In this document: in pieces, positions 1 to 6,284 of the stretch | Layout: each line of letters starts with the position of its first letter | How positions within the stretch are numbered: the stretch's first letter is position 1 | Origin: Solirubrobacteraceae bacterium | GTDB taxonomy: Bacteria > Actinomycetota > Thermoleophilia > Solirubrobacterales > Solirubrobacteraceae | Direction: 5' to 3' | Assembly (NCBI GenBank): GCA_030043235.1 | Contig: JASHYF010000047.1 | Location: 1 to 8,058 of the forward strand | DNA: 8,058 nucleotides | The notes under the pieces: generated by a model | What the model was told of the DNA's origin: nothing | Database searches by the model: none | What the model saw: only the letters and a program-made list of their open reading frames with translations | Made by a program: the position numbers and the translations under genes

Positions 1-881
1 CGGGGCGGCGGGACGGCGCGGGCAGGGCGCACGGCGGGCCGCACGAGCGCGAGGCGCGCGTGCAGCACCGGCCAGTGGCGCGGGTCCAGCCCGATCACCG
101 GCGCGCGGCGGTCGTTTGGGAGCGCCAGCAGGCAGCCCCCCAGCCGCGCGAGATGCACGCACAGCGAGGCGGTCGCGCGCAGCGCCGCGTCGAGCGCCTC
201 CTCGGACTCCGGCTGGTGCGCGTCGAGCATCACCAGCACGCGAGGGTCGCTCTCGGCGGTGAAGCCGCGCTCCATCAGCACGCCGGTCCTCGCCACGGTG
301 GGCCAGTGGATGCGCGCCGCCGGGCCACCGGGGTTGTACGGTCGCAGCGAGTCGAGCTCGAGCGCCGTGTGCAGCGACGAGCGTCCGCGCTCGTCGAGAT
401 CGCGCAGCGCGAGCGCGCTGATCGTGTGCACGCGCGGGAGCACGAGCAGGCGGCGCTCGCCCGAGCAGAGCTCGCGTACGCAGATCCCCAGCGGGTCTGA
501 CAGGCGCAGGCGGGCGGGACCCAGCGTCTGCTCCCCCCGGCGCGACATCACCGCCTGCACGACGGTCTCGCTGCGGCGGTGGCGCAGAGGGGGCTTGACG
601 AGCGCCGCGCCGGGATAGGGCTCGAGCGTCGCGCCCGGAAGCGGCAGCAGCCCACGGCGCACCCTCACGCTGACGCGCACGCGCTCACCCTCCTGGACGG
701 CGCTCGCGTCCGTCAGCAGCGTGAGGCTCGCGCCGGCGCCGGCCAGTGCGACCCACAGCGGAGCGAGCGCAGCGCAGAGCAGCGCGGCGAAGCCCGGTAT
801 GTACAGCGCGGGGGTGGCGAACAGAGCCGCGAGCACGCACAGCAGGGCCCCCGCGAGGGCGAGATCGCGCGTCCCTCTCAT
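1..881 (-). CDS. DUF58 domain-containing membrane protein, C-terminus beyond window
   Basis: Reading leftward from an ATG at 879-881, the frame stays open to the window edge, giving 293 residues with the C-terminus missing. Residues about 7-23 and 28-50 are hydrophobic and look like two membrane helices, the usual N-terminal anchor of this family. A beta-rich linker follows, then the DUF58 signature LRPYNPGGPAARIHW at residues 179-193. After that comes a von Willebrand A-like strand, VLVMLDAH (215-222), where a complete metal site (DxSxS) is not evident. The start codon overlaps the stop of the upstream moxR gene as ATGA, so the two are probably co-translated. DUF58 proteins are almost always paired with MoxR ATPases; their biochemical role is poorly defined, with proposed links to envelope or protein-complex maturation. 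The family assignment is firm from the motif and the context; the function is inference. Confidence 0.9.
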   Translation of the reverse strand, partial: MRGTRDLALAGALLCVLAALFATPALYIPGFAALLCAALAPLWVALAGAGASLTLLTDASAVQEGERVRVSVRVRRGLLPLPGATLEPYPGAALVKPPLRHRRSETVVQAVMSRRGEQTLGPARLRLSDPLGICVRELCSGERRLLVLPRVHTISALALRDLDERGRSSLHTALELDSLRPYNPGGPAARIHWPTVARTGVLMERGFTAESDPRVLVMLDAHQPESEEALDAALRATASLCVHLARLGGCLLALPNDRRAPVIGLDPRHWPVLHARLALVRPAVRPARAVPPP

Positions 882-1831
882 AGGGCTGGGACTGCCGCGA
901 GCGCGTCGCGCACCACCTCGGAGCGCTGCAGGCCGAAGGCGGTGGGTGCGAGCAGCAGGCGGTGGGCGAGCACGGCCGTGGCGAGCTGCTTGACGTCGTC
1001 GGGCAGCGCATGGTCACGGCCGTCGAGCACGGCGCTCGCCTTCGCTGCCTTCAGCAGCATCAGGCCGGCGCGGGGGCTCGCGCCGAGCTCCACGCGAGGA
1101 TCGTTGCGCGTGCGTGCGAGCACCGCGACGATGTAGTCGCGCAGCGAGGCGCTGGCGTGCACCGCGATCGCCGCGCGCTGGGCGAGCAGGACCTCATCGA
1201 CCGAGGTGACGGCCGTGACGTCGAGCACGCGGTCGCCGCCGGCGTGCGCCGAGAGCATCTCCGCCTCCTGGCGCGCGGGCGGATAGCCGAGCGAGACGCG
1301 CACCATGAAGCGGTCGAGCTGCGCCTCCGGCAGTGGATAGGTGCCCTCGTATTCGACGGGGTTCTGCGTGGCGAGCACCATGAACGGTCGCGCCAGCGGG
1401 TGGCTGGCGCCGTCGACGGTCACGTGGCCCTCCTGCATGCACTCCAACAGGCCCGACTGCGTCTTCGGCGAGGCGCGGTTGATCTCATCGACGAGCACGA
1501 CGTGCGCGAACACCGGACCGGGGCGAAACTCGAAGCGCGTCTCGCGCTGGTTGAACACGTTCGCGCCGACCACGTCGGAGGGAAGCAGATCGGAGGTGCA
1601 TTGAATGCGCGCGTAGTCCGCGTCGATCGAGCGAGCGAGCGCCCGCGCGAGCGCCGTCTTGCCAACCCCGGGGTGGTCCTCGATGAGCACGTGCCCGTCT
1701 GCCACCAGCGCGACCAGCACCTCACGCAGGATCTGCCCGGGCACCTTCACCGCCGCGGCCACGCTCGCGGCCACGCGCGAGCCGAGGCCGGCAACCTCCG
1801 CGGGAGCGAGCTGCTCGACGGTCACGCCCAT
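878..1831 (-). CDS. moxR: MoxR-family AAA+ ATPase
   Basis: A 317-residue AAA+ ATPase of the MoxR family, cytoplasmic and of normal family length. Visible motifs are Walker A DHPGVGKT (52-59), Walker B VVLVDEINRA (111-120), sensor 1 ATQNP (154-158), the MoxR hallmark LPEAQLDRF with its Arg (167-175), and sensor 2 SPRA (252-255). These proteins are thought to act as chaperones that insert cofactors or remodel partners, often with a VWA or DUF58 protein; here the next gene is DUF58, overlapping by ATGA. I chose the ATG at 1829-1831. The frame stays open upstream to an ATG at 1958-1960, but that extension (MRAATRG...) has no MoxR resemblance and would overlap the divergent response regulator gene. 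No Shine-Dalgarno precedes 1831, but a TAACAT box lies seven bases upstream, so the transcript may be leaderless. The substrate complex is unknown. Confidence 0.93.
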   Translation of the reverse strand: MGVTVEQLAPAEVAGLGSRVAASVAAAVKVPGQILREVLVALVADGHVLIEDHPGVGKTALARALARSIDADYARIQCTSDLLPSDVVGANVFNQRETRFEFRPGPVFAHVVLVDEINRASPKTQSGLLECMQEGHVTVDGASHPLARPFMVLATQNPVEYEGTYPLPEAQLDRFMVRVSLGYPPARQEAEMLSAHAGGDRVLDVTAVTSVDEVLLAQRAAIAVHASASLRDYIVAVLARTRNDPRVELGASPRAGLMLLKAAKASAVLDGRDHALPDDVKQLATAVLAHRLLLAPTAFGLQRSEVVRDALAAVPAL

Positions 1832-1838
1832 CGCCGTG

Positions 1839-1866
1839 ATGTTAAGTCGGATCAGTGCTTTGCCAC
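1839..1866 (-). promoter_or_regulatory. Candidate leaderless promoter of the moxR operon
   Basis: On the minus strand, GTGGCA (1866-1861; four of six bases match TTGACA) is followed after a 16-base spacer by TAACAT (1844-1839; four of six match TATAAT). Seven bases separate this from the moxR ATG at 1831, so transcription would start at or next to the A of the start codon. That fits leaderless mRNAs, common in actinomycetes, and the lack of any Shine-Dalgarno there. This is a pattern match only. Confidence 0.45.
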
Positions 1867-1911
1867 GGCTGATCGCGGTGTTTAACGGGTGGAGGGCGCG
1901 CGAGCAGCCCG

Positions 1912-1917
1912 TAGCGT
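1912..1917 (+). promoter_or_regulatory. Candidate -10 box of the response regulator gene
   Basis: TAGCGT fits the TANNNT pattern and lies six bases before the ATG at 1924, the right distance for a leaderless start. No convincing -35 hexamer is visible at 16-19 bases upstream, and there is no Shine-Dalgarno next to the ATG; the purine run at 1889-1897 is too far away. It mirrors the arrangement on the opposite strand of the same 92-base gap. Confidence 0.3.
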
Positions 1918-1923
1918 AAGACC

Positions 1924-2412
1924 ATGACCGCAAACCTGTCCCTCGTGTCGCGGCTCGCACAGGACGAGGCGCACGAACCAGCGGCGCCGATCGGCATCGT
2001 GCTGGCCGACCATTTCGATCTCACACGGCGCCACCTGGGAGTCGTGCTCGCGCACGAGCGGCACATCGAGGTGGTCGCCGAGGCGGCCGACCTGGCCTCG
2101 GCGATGCACGAGGTCGAGATTCGCCGGCCCGCGGTGCTGGTGCTCGACTCGAGCATGCCCGGCGAGCGTACGCTCGAGACGGTCAGCCGACTGTGCGAGC
2201 GAGCATCGGGGACCCGGATCGTGCTGCTCACGCTGCACGACAGCCCCGTGCTCGCGCGCCGCGCTCTCTCCAGCGGCGTGTTCGGATGTGTGCTCAAGGA
2301 GCACGCCGACAGCGAGCTGCCTGAAGCGATACGCGCGGCCGCGAGCGGCGAGAAGTTCATCAGCCCCCGCATCGAAGAGCGGTCACGCACGGGCCTCGCG
2401 CGCGCGTTGTGA
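1924..2412 (+). CDS. Receiver-only response regulator (NarL-type receiver, no output domain)
   Basis: A 162-residue protein that is essentially one CheY-like receiver domain. After a polar N-terminal tail (1-21), the receiver spans about 22-145: acidic residue D29 in VLADHF, the likely phosphoacceptor D75 in VLVLDSSMPG, T103 in VLLTLHD and K125 in GCVLKEH. The sequence style (GVFGCVLKE, then AIRAAASGEKFISPRI) is that of NarL/LuxR-family regulators, in which a LuxR helix-turn-helix would normally follow. Here the protein stops 16 residues later and no helix-turn-helix is encoded before the convergent gene. The usual second acidic residue beside D29 is H30. It is divergent from moxR-DUF58 and no histidine kinase is in view. 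It may act by protein contact rather than DNA binding, or be a truncated NarL regulator. The receiver call is strong; the role is unknown. Confidence 0.85.
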   Translation: MTANLSLVSRLAQDEAHEPAAPIGIVLADHFDLTRRHLGVVLAHERHIEVVAEAADLASAMHEVEIRRPAVLVLDSSMPGERTLETVSRLCERASGTRIVLLTLHDSPVLARRALSSGVFGCVLKEHADSELPEAIRAAASGEKFISPRIEERSRTGLARAL

Positions 2413-2415
2413 AGC

Positions 2416-2475
2416 CACGCGGGGTTGTCGGCGCGCCAGGCGGGGTCGGCGCGCCACGCGGGATTCTCGGCGCGC
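2416..2475. repeat. Three imperfect 18-21 bp direct repeats in a convergent gap, possible bidirectional terminator
   Basis: The gap between the response regulator stop and the oppositely oriented permease stop is almost entirely three tandem copies, 2416-2436, 2437-2454 and 2455-2475, sharing the pattern CRSGCGGGRTT..TCGGCGCGC; the middle copy is three bases shorter. The first two repeat junctions are the self-complementary octamer GGCGCGCC (2430-2437 and 2448-2455), which can pair as an 8 bp stem with a 10-base loop. No T-run follows on either strand. A terminator for both convergent genes is plausible from position; a REP-like element is an alternative. Confidence 0.5.
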
Positions 2476-3218
2476 TACGGCGTGCGCCGGCGCAGGGTGC
2501 CGGCCCCGAGCACCAGCGCGCCGGCGGCGAACGCGAGCACGATGACGACATCTCCCCACACGGCTCCGCCGGCGCCGGGCTGGAGCGTCAGGTGATGCAT
2601 GCCGTCCACGGCATACGACAGCGGCAGCACGTCCGAGAGGGCGTGCAGGCCAGCGGGCATCCGCTGGCGCGCGACCAGCAGGCCGCACAGCAACAGCTGC
2701 GGCAGGATCGTCGCCGGCAGGAACTGCACGACCTGGAACTCGCTGCGCGCGAAGGCGCTCGCGAGCAGGCCGAGCCCCATCCCCAGCAGCGCGACCGACA
2801 CGGCCAGCACCACGAGCACCACGTCGCTGCCGCGCACGTGCAGCCCGAGCGGCCCGAGCGTGAGCGCGCTCGCGATCGTGGCCTGCGCCGTCGCAACGAG
2901 CCCGAATGCGAGCGCGTAGCCCCCCAGCAGCTCGAGGCGGCCGAGGGGCGTCGTCAAGAGCCGCTCGAGCGTGCCGCCGATGCGCTCCCGCAGCAGGGCG
3001 ATCGAGGTCACGACGAAGACGGTCGTCAGCGGGAAGATCGCGAGCAGCGGCGCGCCGGCCTGATCGAAGGATGCGCGGTGGTGGGCGTAGATCAGCCGCA
3101 GCAGCGTCTCCAGCATGCACGGCACGAGGATCATCAGCACCACCGTGCGGGGGTCGTGGCGCAGCTGCGTGAGCACGCGCAGGCAGGTCGCAAGCGTGCG
3201 CGCGGCCGAGCGCCTCAT
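2475..3218 (-). CDS. ABC-2 type transporter permease
   Basis: A 247-residue integral membrane protein of the ABC-2 (DrrB-like) exporter family. Six hydrophobic segments are visible at about 25-45, 57-76, 97-119, 131-153, 166-183 and 220-240. The family signature ERIGGTLERLLTTPL (78-92) sits between helices 2 and 3 and probably contacts the ATPase. EFQVVQFLPATILPQLLLCG (160-179) and LSDVLPLSYAVDGMHHL (194-210) are also typical of the family. The ATG at 3216-3218 overlaps the stop of the ATPase gene as ATGA, so the two subunits are probably made together and form an exporter of two permeases and two ATPases. The substrate cannot be read from the sequence; relatives export drugs, antibiotics, lipids or polysaccharides. 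Confidence 0.92.
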   Translation of the reverse strand: MRRSAARTLATCLRVLTQLRHDPRTVVLMILVPCMLETLLRLIYAHHRASFDQAGAPLLAIFPLTTVFVVTSIALLRERIGGTLERLLTTPLGRLELLGGYALAFGLVATAQATIASALTLGPLGLHVRGSDVVLVVLAVSVALLGMGLGLLASAFARSEFQVVQFLPATILPQLLLCGLLVARQRMPAGLHALSDVLPLSYAVDGMHHLTLQPGAGGAVWGDVVIVLAFAAGALVLGAGTLRRRTP

Positions 3219-3997
3219 CGCTGTTCGATCAGGCGCACGAACGCCTCGTCCATGTCGTGGGTGCCCGTGCGTGCGATCAGCTCAGAGGGCGTGAGCTGCG
3301 CGACGAGCTGTCCCTCGCGCAGCAGCAGCAGATCGTGGCAATGCCGGGCCTCGTCGAGCACGTGGCTCGACACCAGCAGCGTGGCCCCCTCGCCCGCGAG
3401 CTCCGCGAAGAGCTGCCACAGCTCCCGGCGCAGCAGCGGGTCGAGCCCCACGGTCGGCTCGTCCAGGAGCAGCAGCCGCGGCCTGCCCACGAGCGCGGCC
3501 GCGAGCGAGACCCGCGCGCGCTGGCCGCCGGACAGGTCGCGCGCGAGCTGGTGGGTCTGGCCGCCGAGCCCGACGCGCTCGAGCAGCCCGTCGATCCTCG
3601 CCGCGCGGATCGCCGCGAAATAGCGCAGGTTCTCCGCGACCGTCAGATCCTCGTACACCGACGGCGCCTGCGGCCGGTAGCCGAGCTGGCGACGCACGGC
3701 GGCGCCCCCGCCCGCGACGCCGAGCACGCGCAGCTCGCCCGTCACCTTGGCCTGCACGCCGGCGATCGCGCGCATCAGCGTGGACTTGCCGCCGCCGCTC
3801 GGCCCGAGCAGGCCGGTGATCCGGCCGGCCGCGATCGAGAACGAGACCCCCCGCAGCGCCTCCGCCGTGCCGCGGCGCACGCGCACGTCGCGCGCGAGCA
3901 CCGCCGCGGTCTCCTCGCGCCGCTGGGGAGTGAGCTCGCTGCCCGTCACGACACGGGAGTCTGCCCGAGAGCCCCGGTTGCCCGGCGTACGGCTCAT
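3215..3997 (-). CDS. ABC transporter ATP-binding protein (ABC-2/DrrA-type exporter)
   Basis: A 260-residue nucleotide-binding subunit with a complete motif set: Walker A GPSGGGKST (65-73), Q-loop Q110 in YRPQAPSVYEDLTVAENL, signature LSGGQ (155-159), Walker B LLLLDEPTVGLD (175-186) and H-loop H212 in SSH. It powers the permease encoded immediately downstream. Residues 1-30 are a poorly conserved polar extension before the domain proper, so a later start is possible. I prefer the ATG at 3995-3997 because it is embedded in the outer edge of a perfect palindrome, in mirror symmetry with the start of the divergent AAA gene. There is no Shine-Dalgarno; the mRNA may be leaderless or have a short leader. 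Expression is probably controlled through the 3995-4045 palindromes. Confidence 0.93.
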   Translation of the reverse strand: MSRTPGNRGSRADSRVVTGSELTPQRREETAAVLARDVRVRRGTAEALRGVSFSIAAGRITGLLGPSGGGKSTLMRAIAGVQAKVTGELRVLGVAGGGAAVRRQLGYRPQAPSVYEDLTVAENLRYFAAIRAARIDGLLERVGLGGQTHQLARDLSGGQRARVSLAAALVGRPRLLLLDEPTVGLDPLLRRELWQLFAELAGEGATLLVSSHVLDEARHCHDLLLLREGQLVAQLTPSELIARTGTHDMDEAFVRLIEQR

Positions 3998-4014
3998 TAC
4001 AGATAGTCTGTAAT
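3996..4014. promoter_or_regulatory. Operator 1, perfect 8-bp-arm palindrome
   Basis: ATTACAGA (3996-4003), spacer TAG, then TCTGTAAT (4007-4014): a perfect 19 bp inverted repeat that overlaps the start codon of the ABC ATPase gene. It shares the half-site ATTACAG/CTGTAAT with operator 2, and the two centres are 30 bp apart (4005 and 4035), close to three helical turns, so two dimers would bind the same DNA face. The binding protein is unknown. Confidence 0.85.
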
Positions 4015-4025
4015 CTTAGTGCTAG

Positions 4026-4044
4026 ATTACAGTATCGCTGTAAT
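4026..4044. promoter_or_regulatory. Operator 2, perfect 7-bp-arm palindrome
   Basis: ATTACAG (4026-4032), a five-base spacer TATCG, then CTGTAAT (4038-4044): a 19 bp inverted repeat equal in length to operator 1 and with the same half-sites but different core bases. It overlaps the ATG of the AAA ATPase gene at 4043-4045. Conservation of the half-sites with divergence of the core is what a dimeric DNA-binding protein would leave. Confidence 0.85.
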
Positions 4045-5224
4045 GAGTCAAGGTTCGGGGAAGAACCCCTACCGGCCGGGTGTGGGCGTGCGCCCGCTGT
4101 ACCTGGCCGGCCGCGAGGGGCCGCTGCGGCGCTTCGGTGCGATGCTGCGCGCGGCGCCGGAGCAGCAGGCAAGTATGCGGATCACGGGGTTGAGGGGGGT
4201 GGGCAAGACCGTGCTGCTCGAGGAGTTCGCCGATCACGCACTCCAAGCCGGATGGGAGCCTGCGTTCCTCGAGCTGCAGCCGTCGCACAACACCGACGAG
4301 ACGCTCAGGCGGACGCTCGCCGTGCTTTTGGAGCGTACGCGCGAGCGGCTCTCGCGGCGCGAGCGGCTGCGCAAGGTGGCCGGGCGCGCGTTGCGCGCGG
4401 CGAGCCTGTCGGTGAGCTGGGAGGAGGTGTCGCTGTCGGTGTCGTTCGGCTCCGAGCGCGAGGAAGACCTCGCACGCGAGCTGTTCACAACCGTCGAGCT
4501 GGCGCTCGCCAAGGGACGCACGGGCGTGATCCTGCTGCTGGACGAGGCGCAGCTTGTCCGCGACGAGCGCGGCCGCCACGGCGAGCACCCGCTGTCGCTC
4601 TTGATCGCCCCGGTGGTGGCGCTGCAGCGACGGGAGCTGCCACTTGGCCTTGTCGTCTGCGGCCTGCCGACGCTGACCGGGAACCTGCAGAAGGCTCGCT
4701 CCTACAGCGAGCGGCTGTTCCGCGGCGAGGAGGTCGGCTCGCTCGATCCCGAGCACGCGCTGCAGGCGTTCACCCGCCCGCTGGAACAAACCACGCGAAC
4801 GAGCGAGCACAGGCTCGCGCGGGCGGTGGTCGAGGAGGTCGAAGGCTATCCCTACTTCGTGCAGCTATGGGGCTCGGAGCTGTGGGACGCCGCCGAGCTC
4901 GCCGGCGTGCAGCGCTTCACGACGAAGCTGCTCGACGCCACGCGGCCGGACATCTACGGCCGGCTCGACCGCGACTTCTACGAGCCGCGGACAGCCACGC
5001 TGACGCCCGCCGAGCAGGATCTGCTCGCTGCCTCCGCCTCGTGCCCCTACCCGCCATTGCGTTCAGCCGGCCTCACGCGAGCGTCGCAGAAGACGCCCGG
5101 GAACGTGAACGTCCTGCTCGGCCGGCTCGTCGATGCCGGCGCCCTCTACCGCGTGCGCAAGGGCGAGTACGCCTACACCGCGCCGAAGTTCCGCGACTAC
5201 CTGCTGCGCCGAGCGGGCGCGTAA
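4043..5224 (+). CDS. AAA (ORC/AAA_16-like) ATPase with probable C-terminal winged helix
   Basis: A 393-residue P-loop ATPase. The N-terminus NPYRPGVGVRPLYLAGRE (8-25) is the lead-in seen in a family of actinobacterial Orc1/Cdc6-like ATPases. Then come Walker A GLRGVGKT (49-56), Walker B VILLLDEAQ (162-170), a sensor 1-like VVCGLPT (204-210) and YSERLFR (221-227), whose Arg may act in catalysis. An Arg- and Ser-rich insert (about 97-137) separates the two Walker motifs. Residues about 315-390 (TPAEQDLLAAS... NVLLGRLVDAGALYRV... YAYTAPKFRDYLLRR) look like a winged helix. A GTG at 4019 would add eight residues; I chose the ATG at 4043 because it sits at the edge of operator 2, mirroring the divergent gene. 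The role is unknown: DNA-binding regulator, signal-sensing switch or replication/defence ATPase are all possible. The shared operator makes autoregulation and exporter control attractive. Confidence 0.85.
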   Translation: MSQGSGKNPYRPGVGVRPLYLAGREGPLRRFGAMLRAAPEQQASMRITGLRGVGKTVLLEEFADHALQAGWEPAFLELQPSHNTDETLRRTLAVLLERTRERLSRRERLRKVAGRALRAASLSVSWEEVSLSVSFGSEREEDLARELFTTVELALAKGRTGVILLLDEAQLVRDERGRHGEHPLSLLIAPVVALQRRELPLGLVVCGLPTLTGNLQKARSYSERLFRGEEVGSLDPEHALQAFTRPLEQTTRTSEHRLARAVVEEVEGYPYFVQLWGSELWDAAELAGVQRFTTKLLDATRPDIYGRLDRDFYEPRTATLTPAEQDLLAASASCPYPPLRSAGLTRASQKTPGNVNVLLGRLVDAGALYRVRKGEYAYTAPKFRDYLLRRAGA

Positions 5225-5330
5225 AGGGCCTTATGATTGCCGATTCCGAGCCGTGCCTGACACCGCAACCGAGGGCCGCACGTCGCATGCGCATCCTCGC
5301 GGGCCGTCGCAGCGCAGAGGAGAAGCATCG
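5225..5330 (+). other. 106-base gap between AAA ATPase and PPK2 genes
   Basis: This gap is not coding on current evidence. TATGAT at 5232-5237, a five-of-six match to TATAAT, is a candidate -10 for the ppk2-acs operon with a leader of roughly 90 bases; no good -35 is seen in front of it. CGCATGCG at 5284-5291 is a short perfect palindrome. The PPK2 ribosome binding site lies at the end. I saw no stem with a T-run, so read-through from the AAA gene cannot be excluded. Confidence 0.4.
5316..5323 (+). promoter_or_regulatory. Strong Shine-Dalgarno for PPK2
   Basis: AGAGGAGA contains AGGAG (5318-5322) eight bases before the ATG at 5331. It is the only strong ribosome binding site in the window and fixes the PPK2 start, ruling out the upstream in-frame starts that would overlap the AAA ATPase gene. 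Confidence 0.85.
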
Positions 5331-6280
5331 ATGCCCGACATCACAGCCAAGATGCTGGGGGAGCTGATCGAGCCCCTGCGTGTGACGCCCGGCTCGAAGG
5401 TGACCCTGGCCAAGGACTATGACCCCGCGTTCAAGGCCGGCTGGCTGAACAGGAGCGAAGGCGAGGGCTACCTGCAGACGGGCATAGAGCTGCTCGCCTC
5501 CTACCAGGAGCGACTCGCCGCGCAGGACACATACGGCGTCCTCGTGGTGCTGCAGGCGCTCGACGCCGCCGGCAAGGACGGGACCATCCGCCACGTCATG
5601 AGCGGCGTGAACCCGCAGGGCGTGACGGTCCACAGCTTCAAGGTCCCCTCCGAGGAGGAGCTCGACCACGACTTCCTCTGGAGATACGCGCAGCGCCTGC
5701 CCGCGCGTGGGCAGATCGGCATCTTCAACCGCTCCCACTACGAGGAGGTGCTCGTGGTGCGTGTCCACCCGCACCTGCTCGAGCGCCAGAGGCTGCCGCC
5801 GGCGTCGATGCGCGGAGATGTGTGGAGGCGCCGCTACCGCGAGATCAACGACTGGGAGCGCTACCTCCTCGACAACGGCTTTCGCGTCGTAAAGCTGTTC
5901 CTGAACATGTCCCGCGAGGAGCAGCGCCGGCGCTTTCTCGCGCGGATCGACCTGCCGGAGAAGAACTGGAAGTTCTCCGCCGGCGATGTGGCCGAGCGCT
6001 CACACTGGGACGAGTACCAGCGGGCCTTCTCGGAGATGCTCACCCACACCAGCACCGAGTGGGCGCCGTGGCACGTGATTCCCGCCGATCACAAGTGGTT
6101 CGCGCGAATCGCGGTGGGGGCGGTGCTCGTGGACACGTTGATGGAGATCGATCCCCACTACCCGAAGCCGGAGCCGCAGGCGCGGCGGGCGCTGCAGGAC
6201 GCACGCGTCCAGCTCGAGCGCGAAGCACCCAAGGGCGCCGCGCCGGACCCGTTCGAAGAGGAGCGTCGCCGAGCGGGCGC

Positions 6281-6284
<4 letters not shown>
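5331..6284 (+). CDS. ppk2: Polyphosphate kinase 2, class III-like (polyP:AMP/ADP phosphotransferase)
   Basis: A 317-residue single-domain PPK2, the normal length. It moves phosphate from inorganic polyphosphate to a nucleotide in the cytoplasm. Visible motifs are the Walker A region [14 protein letters not shown] (74-87), [16 protein letters not shown] (92-107), the Walker B region [19 protein letters not shown] (129-147), the lid [22 protein letters not shown], and [17 protein letters not shown] near the C-terminus. From memory, the block order and wording resemble the Meiothermus ruber class III enzyme, which phosphorylates both AMP and ADP; the class call is therefore probable, not proven. 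The start follows a strong Shine-Dalgarno. The stop (TGA, 6282-6284) overlaps the acetyl-CoA synthetase start as ATGA, so the two are probably translationally coupled. That partner makes AMP, which this enzyme could recycle. Confidence 0.93.

Larger units (their letters stand above)
3995..4045. promoter_or_regulatory. 51 bp nested dyad: shared control region of the exporter and AAA ATPase genes
   Basis: Centred on T4020, the two 25-base arms match as inverted repeats at 18 of 25 positions. The whole 51 bp has only 18 G or C, about 35%, in otherwise GC-rich DNA. Its first three bases are the exporter start codon read on the minus strand (CAT, 3995-3997) and its last three are the AAA gene start codon (ATG, 4043-4045). 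Both promoters must therefore lie inside or overlap it. TANNNT boxes seen are TAGATT (4023-4028, plus strand) and TAAGAT on the minus strand (4018-4013), both tentative. This is most simply a shared repressor-controlled divergent promoter. Confidence 0.8.

Noticed and set aside
962..1885. Plus-strand open frame of 307 codons opposite moxR
   Set aside because: It is a His/Arg/Ala-rich shadow of a gene with a full AAA+ motif set.
1832..1960. N-terminal extension of MoxR to an ATG at 1960
   Set aside because: The added residues have no MoxR similarity, the extension overlaps the divergent response regulator gene, and a promoter-like box lies inside it.
2409..3623. Plus-strand open frame of 404 codons across the exporter genes
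   Set aside because: It is a low-complexity Gln/Arg/Ala-rich translation crossing two well-supported minus-strand genes and has no ribosome binding site.
4019..4042. GTG start adding eight residues to the AAA protein
   Set aside because: The eight residues would be encoded by operator DNA, and the ATG at 4043 mirrors the divergent gene's start exactly. The GTG cannot be fully excluded.
5133..5330. Upstream in-frame start for PPK2
   Set aside because: It would overlap the AAA ATPase C-terminus, while a strong Shine-Dalgarno correctly placed before 5331 and the family N-terminus support the shorter protein.
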